From assembly GCF_001602095.1 (NCBI RefSeq), contig NZ_CP014991.1, positions 1,736,001 to 1,800,000 on the forward strand: a DNA stretch of 64,000 bases, written 5' to 3'. The position numbers and the translations under genes are program-made. Shown in pieces: positions 60,525 through 64,000 of this stretch (positions are counted from its first letter, which is position 1; the number at the start of each line of letters is the position of its first letter). A model generated the notes under the pieces. The model did not search any database, had not been told where the DNA came from, and saw only the letters and a program-made list of their open reading frames with translations. This stretch comes from Helicobacter himalayensis (lineage in GTDB: Bacteria; Campylobacterota; Campylobacteria; Campylobacterales; Helicobacteraceae).

Positions 60525-61964
60525 ATGACAAATTTTAGAGATTCTACCATTTGCAAAGACTTGTGCGCGCGTGATTTGGCGCATATTTGGCATCCTTGCA
60601 CGCAAATGCACGACCACGAAAACACTTTCCCTCTTATCCCCATTAAGCGTGCAAAGGGCGTGTATTTGTATGATTTTGATGAGAAAAGTTATATCGATTG
60701 TGTTTCTAGCTGGTGGGTGAATCTTTTTGGACATTGCAACGACTATATAAGTCAAAAATTAAGCCAACAGGCGCAAAATTTGGAACATTGCATTTTCGCA
60801 GGCTTCAGCCACGAGCCAATCATACGCTTTTCTCAAAGGCTGTGCGAAAAATTGCCAAAGGGCTTAGAAAAGTGCTTTTATGCAGATAATGGCTCAAGTG
60901 CGATTGAAGTCGCGCTCAAAATGGCGTATCACGCAAAGGTGCTTGAAAATCCGCAATTTGCAAAAAGTTTGGAATCTGCGCAAGAAACCCATGCTTTTAT
61001 CTCACTGCAAAATGCCTATCACGGCGAGACTTTGGGCGCGCTAAGCGTGGGAGATGTGGGACTATACAAGCAGACTTATAAGCCTCTTTTGCTAAAAAAT
61101 ATCGTTATCCCAATGCCACACACGCTAACAGGCTACCACGATGATGAGGTGGATTCTGCGGGATTTGACGGAGATGACATAAGCTCAAAAAACTTGGGTT
61201 CTGATACGCAAAATGCCACGAACTACGAAGATTCTCTCGCATTTTTAGAATCCACCCTTGCGCAAAATCCCCATATCATCGCCTTTATCATCGAGCCACT
61301 TTTGCAATGCGCAGGCGGTATGCAACTCCATACACCAAGCTTTGTGGCGCGAGCGTGCGCGCTATGTAGGAAATATGGCGTGAGGGTGATTTTTGATGAA
61401 ATCGCGGTAGGCTTTGGCAGGAGTGGCACACTCTTTGCGCTGCAAGCTTGCGGTGTAGTGCCAGATTTTCTAGCGCTTAGCAAGGGCATTAGCGGGGGAT
61501 ATTTACCGCTTTCGGTGGTGGTAACAAGTGATGAAATTTATAAGCTTTTTTATGCGCCTTATAATGAGAATAAGGCGTTTTTGCACTCGCACTCTTACAC
61601 TGGAAATGCGCTGGCGTGTGCGTGTGCGAATGCTGTGCTTGATATTTTTGACACACAAGATGTGCTAGAAAATAATAAAATCTTAAGTCGCTATATTTGG
61701 GAAAAAGCGCAGAATCTACGTGAGCTTTCATATGTCAAAAATTTGCGCCAAAGAGGTATGGTATGCGCGTTTGAGATAGATTCCAAAAATCCGCGCAAAG
61801 GCATAGAGGTCTATAACAAAGCCTTGCAAAAAGGCTTGCTCCTGCGCCCGCTAGGTAATACAATCTACTTTATGCCCCCTTTTGTGATAAACAAAGAGCA
61901 GATTGAATTTGTCTTTGAGGGGATTAGAGAGATTCTAAGCGAGCGTGATTTTTTGGATTCTTAG
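60525..61964 (+). CDS. bioA: Adenosylmethionine-8-amino-7-oxononanoate aminotransferase
   Basis: This PLP enzyme of 479 residues makes 7,8-diaminopelargonate for biotin. The PLP lysine is in LALSKGISGGYLP (about 321). Other marks are IWHPCTQM near the start, NAYHGETLGALSVGD and FDEIAVGFGRSGTLFA. It has a loop with inserted residues (DSAGFDGDDISSKN) before the acidic region. I chose the ATG at 60525; the open frame reaches back to a TTG at 60465 within the flagellar gene. Confidence 0.88.
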   Translation: MTNFRDSTICKDLCARDLAHIWHPCTQMHDHENTFPLIPIKRAKGVYLYDFDEKSYIDCVSSWWVNLFGHCNDYISQKLSQQAQNLEHCIFAGFSHEPIIRFSQRLCEKLPKGLEKCFYADNGSSAIEVALKMAYHAKVLENPQFAKSLESAQETHAFISLQNAYHGETLGALSVGDVGLYKQTYKPLLLKNIVIPMPHTLTGYHDDEVDSAGFDGDDISSKNLGSDTQNATNYEDSLAFLESTLAQNPHIIAFIIEPLLQCAGGMQLHTPSFVARACALCRKYGVRVIFDEIAVGFGRSGTLFALQACGVVPDFLALSKGISGGYLPLSVVVTSDEIYKLFYAPYNENKAFLHSHSYTGNALACACANAVLDIFDTQDVLENNKILSRYIWEKAQNLRELSYVKNLRQRGMVCAFEIDSKNPRKGIEVYNKALQKGLLLRPLGNTIYFMPPFVINKEQIEFVFEGIREILSERDFLDS

Positions 61965-61974
61965 GAAATTTTAG

Positions 61975-62050
61975 ATTCTTCAGCTAAAGCCTCAGAATGA
62001 CAAAAAGAGTGATTTTGTCATATTGAAACAATGCCGAAATATCTCTTTTT
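61975..62050. repeat. Dispersed repeat pair between convergent genes
   Basis: GATTCTTCAGCTAAAGCCTCAGAATGAC and CATATTGAAACAATGCCGAAATATCTC are diverged copies of the two short elements (types TCATTCTGAG and TCATATTGAG...ATATCTC) also found near 49200, 50910-51000, in both inverted-repeat arms and inside hsdS. Confidence 0.6.
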
Positions 62051-62066
62051 AGATTCTCTAGAATTA

Positions 62067-62939
62067 TTAAAAATTTTGAACTTCTTTTACAAACGCCTTG
62101 CTAAAACATTCAGCGCTTTCATAAAGCAGGTGGATTCCATCAGAGGTTTCATACTCGCTGTGATTTGGCATTGGCAAAAATGGGTAAGAAAAACTTTGAG
62201 CCAAAAAAGTGTTTGCCTCAATAAATCTTGGCTGTTTTGCCAAAAGTGGGTCGATTGGCATAGTAAAAAAGATAATTTTCACGCCTTTATTTTCAAAATA
62301 TTGCAATTGTTTTTGAAGCAAATCCAAGCGGTTTTGGTAATTTTGCAGATTTGCTAAAGGCTGTTGATAGCGCTTTAAAAAGCCTTCCATACTTAGATTA
62401 TAAATTTTTTCATCACGTTTTATTGAGCGCTTTTCCTCCTCGCTTTTCCCGCCAAAGCGCTTGATAAGGCTCGCAAAAATATTAAGTGGCTGGTATTTCT
62501 CCTGTAATGCGGGCAGGTAATAGCGCACCTTAAAAAGCAGTGGCTCAAACAAAATCCCAAGCATTGCAGAATCCTCATCACGCTCAAAAAGCACATTTGT
62601 TTCAATGTAGAGAATCTGAGGGATTTTGTTTGAGCGCTTGATGATTTCTAAGCCACTTTGCACGCTCCCACCGCCAAAGGCGAGATTATAGATTCCCACA
62701 GATTCTAGTAAATCTTTATCAAGACGCGAAGCTAAAGACGAGCCTAACACCGCAGCTTTTGGCGTGTGCGGGGAATAAATATATTCTTGCGCAAAAACTA
62801 AATTTGACTGCCATTGATTCTGATAGGCAGTAATTTCTGGCTTAAAAACAAAAAGTGCGAGATTATATAACGCAAAAAGTGCCAAAAACACGCTAAAGAT
62901 TCTAAAAACACCCTTAAAATTGGAAATAAATAAACGCAC
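62067..62939 (-). CDS. SGNH-like partner of an O-acyltransferase (AlgX/AlgJ/DltD-type)
   Basis: This 290-residue protein has one N-terminal membrane segment and a periplasmic domain that starts with the nucleophile motif VLGSSLASR. It ends with a DGIHLLYES strand that can supply Asp and His. Such proteins pair with MBOAT acyltransferases to acetylate or acylate polysaccharide, peptidoglycan or teichoic acids, and the MBOAT gene overlaps its start here. I chose the GTG at 62939 because GGGAG precedes it; a longer frame to 62984 is open. Confidence 0.68.
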   Translation of the reverse strand: MRLFISNFKGVFRIFSVFLALFALYNLALFVFKPEITAYQNQWQSNLVFAQEYIYSPHTPKAAVLGSSLASRLDKDLLESVGIYNLAFGGGSVQSGLEIIKRSNKIPQILYIETNVLFERDEDSAMLGILFEPLLFKVRYYLPALQEKYQPLNIFASLIKRFGGKSEEEKRSIKRDEKIYNLSMEGFLKRYQQPLANLQNYQNRLDLLQKQLQYFENKGVKIIFFTMPIDPLLAKQPRFIEANTFLAQSFSYPFLPMPNHSEYETSDGIHLLYESAECFSKAFVKEVQNF

Positions 62940-64000
62940 CGCTACTCCCACTATTTGTAAAGATAAAAAACAATAGCACGCCAAAAAGCGCAGATTCTAT
63001 GATTTGTCTGTATTTATAAACACTTGAGGTTTTTTGATTTTTGCCTTTGCGCGTAATCCAACAATACACCACATAACGCACATAATAGGCAAAAATGGGC
63101 GCGCTATAACATAAAATCATCAACAACAACGCATTGCCACGCACTCCGCTGGGCTCACAAAAAATCTCGCTCACATACAAAAGTACATCGCTAAAATCGC
63201 GCAACTTAAAGAGAATCCACCCAAACGACACTACGCCAAAGACAAACACCACGCGCACGCAATAAACAAGCGCACTCTTTGCTAACAGAATTGAAAATCT
63301 AGGGAGGTGCGCCACAAAAGCTGGCTTTAGATTCTCTTTTAAAAAACGCTCGATTGCCAAAAATAGTCCGTGATATACGCCCCACACCATATAAGAAATA
63401 TACGCCCCGTGCCACAGCCCGCCAAGCGCCATAACAATAAAAAGATTGCAATAGGTGCGGAATTTGCCCTTCCTGCTCCCGCCTAGTGGGATATAGAGGT
63501 ATTGTTTTAGCCAAGTGGAAAGCGAGATGTGCCACCTGCGCCAAAACTCAGCAAATGAGGCTGAAATATAGGGGAAATTGAAGTTTTGCGGGAGGTTGTA
63601 ACCAAAAAGTTTTGCTACACCAATAGCTATCAAGCTATAACCTGCAAAATCTGCAAAAATCTGCACGCTATAACCAAAAAGAAGCACCAGAAGGGTTAGT
63701 GCATCATAGGCTTGAAAATACGGCGGAAGCATCCAAAAAGTTTGGTCTTTCAAATTATCTGCGATTACCATTTTGAGAAAATAGCCAAGAATAATGATTC
63801 TAGCACTTGTATAAAAATCGATAGCTTCTAGGCGTTTGGGGGCGATTTGCGGGTAAAATTCGTGTGCTTTGACAATAGGGCCGGCTACAAGCTGTGGGAA
63901 AAAACCGATGAAAAAGAGGGTATTGCGATAGTGCTTGAAAAACCCGCGCTCGCAAATAGGACTAACTAGAGAACTTTGCTCTAAAGAATGTGTATGCCCC
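62914..64000 (-). CDS. MBOAT family O-acyltransferase, cut by the window edge
   Basis: This is a polytopic inner-membrane acyltransferase of the AlgI/PatA/DltB family. The N-terminus lies outside the window. Visible marks are FFPQLVAGPIVKAHEF, FAEFWRRWHISLSTWLKQYLY and GLWHGAYISYMVWG, whose histidine is catalytic. It moves an acyl group across the membrane to the SGNH partner encoded by the overlapping gene. An internal ATG at 63771 is not the start, since the frame is open to the edge. Confidence 0.85.
   Translation of the reverse strand, partial: GHTHSLEQSSLVSPICERGFFKHYRNTLFFIGFFPQLVAGPIVKAHEFYPQIAPKRLEAIDFYTSARIIILGYFLKMVIADNLKDQTFWMLPPYFQAYDALTLLVLLFGYSVQIFADFAGYSLIAIGVAKLFGYNLPQNFNFPYISASFAEFWRRWHISLSTWLKQYLYIPLGGSRKGKFRTYCNLFIVMALGGLWHGAYISYMVWGVYHGLFLAIERFLKENLKPAFVAHLPRFSILLAKSALVYCVRVVFVFGVVSFGWILFKLRDFSDVLLYVSEIFCEPSGVRGNALLLMILCYSAPIFAYYVRYVVYCWITRKGKNQKTSSVYKYRQIIESALFGVLLFFIFTNSGSSGAFIYFQF

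Noticed and set aside
1-64000. tRNA or rRNA genes and CRISPR arrays
   Set aside because: I found no cloverleaf with a T-arm GTTCGA core outside coding sequence, no rRNA segments, and no array of short direct repeats with unique spacers of equal length.

Overview
The window reads as a Helicobacter chromosome segment (Campylobacterales, most like the enterohepatic helicobacters). The grounds are AT-rich coding sequence full of AGAATC words, poly-G contingency tracts, a sigma-54-type site before a flagellar rod gene, and typical Helicobacter protein styles. Almost the whole middle (about 8.7-48.3 kb) is one prophage, and it sits between two damaged DNA-defence loci.

Left flank (1-7.4 kb): a two-component system, a membrane-anchored YiiX-like cysteine hydrolase, a degraded zinc-ribbon protein, a GmrSD-type restriction enzyme (DUF262/DUF1524) with a G10 tract in its reading frame, and an HNH restriction gene broken by two frameshifts. 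From 7.4 to 8.67 kb lies a G/T-skewed stretch that I cannot assign to a real gene. It has a 76-bp tandem duplication and a G10 tract.

Prophage: nearly all genes are on the minus strand and are read from right to left. The early block (48.1-42.4 kb) is tyrosine integrase, zinc ribbon, DnaB-like helicase, replication organiser, small regulators and a DnaG-like primase, mostly joined by overlapping stop/start codons. It is followed by a probable non-coding RNA, a lysis cassette (DUF5675 protein, holin, spanin-like proteins), a 2430-residue polyvalent protein with toxin-like modules, a sigma-region-4-like protein, large terminase, virion proteins, a tail protein with frame-breaking repeats and a G11 tract, portal, a second polyvalent protein of 1818 residues, scaffold and major capsid. 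The P22-type portal, N4-gp56-like capsid style and lack of sheath or tape-measure genes suggest a podovirus-like phage, perhaps a large relative of the H. pylori KHP30/1961P group.

Two patterns tie the late region together and look undescribed. (1) Nine minus-strand sites carry TTAACCCTT followed about 21 nt later by a TA-A-T type -10 box, each just upstream of a late gene or of the ncRNA. They look like a dedicated late-promoter set. (2) Four unrelated small late proteins all end in L-P-T-[N/Q]-R-x, encoded by different codons, which suggests a selected C-terminal targeting or processing signal.

Right flank (48.9-64 kb): a truncated rhodanese gene, hsdM without hsdR, a RelE/RelB-type toxin-antitoxin pair, and two head-to-head truncated hsdS genes in 1186-bp identical inverted repeats. 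Ordinary chromosome follows: TauE/SafE permease, alaS, a poly-G outer-membrane protein, bioD, a flagellar rod gene, bioA, an SGNH-like acyltransferase partner and an MBOAT gene cut by the window edge.
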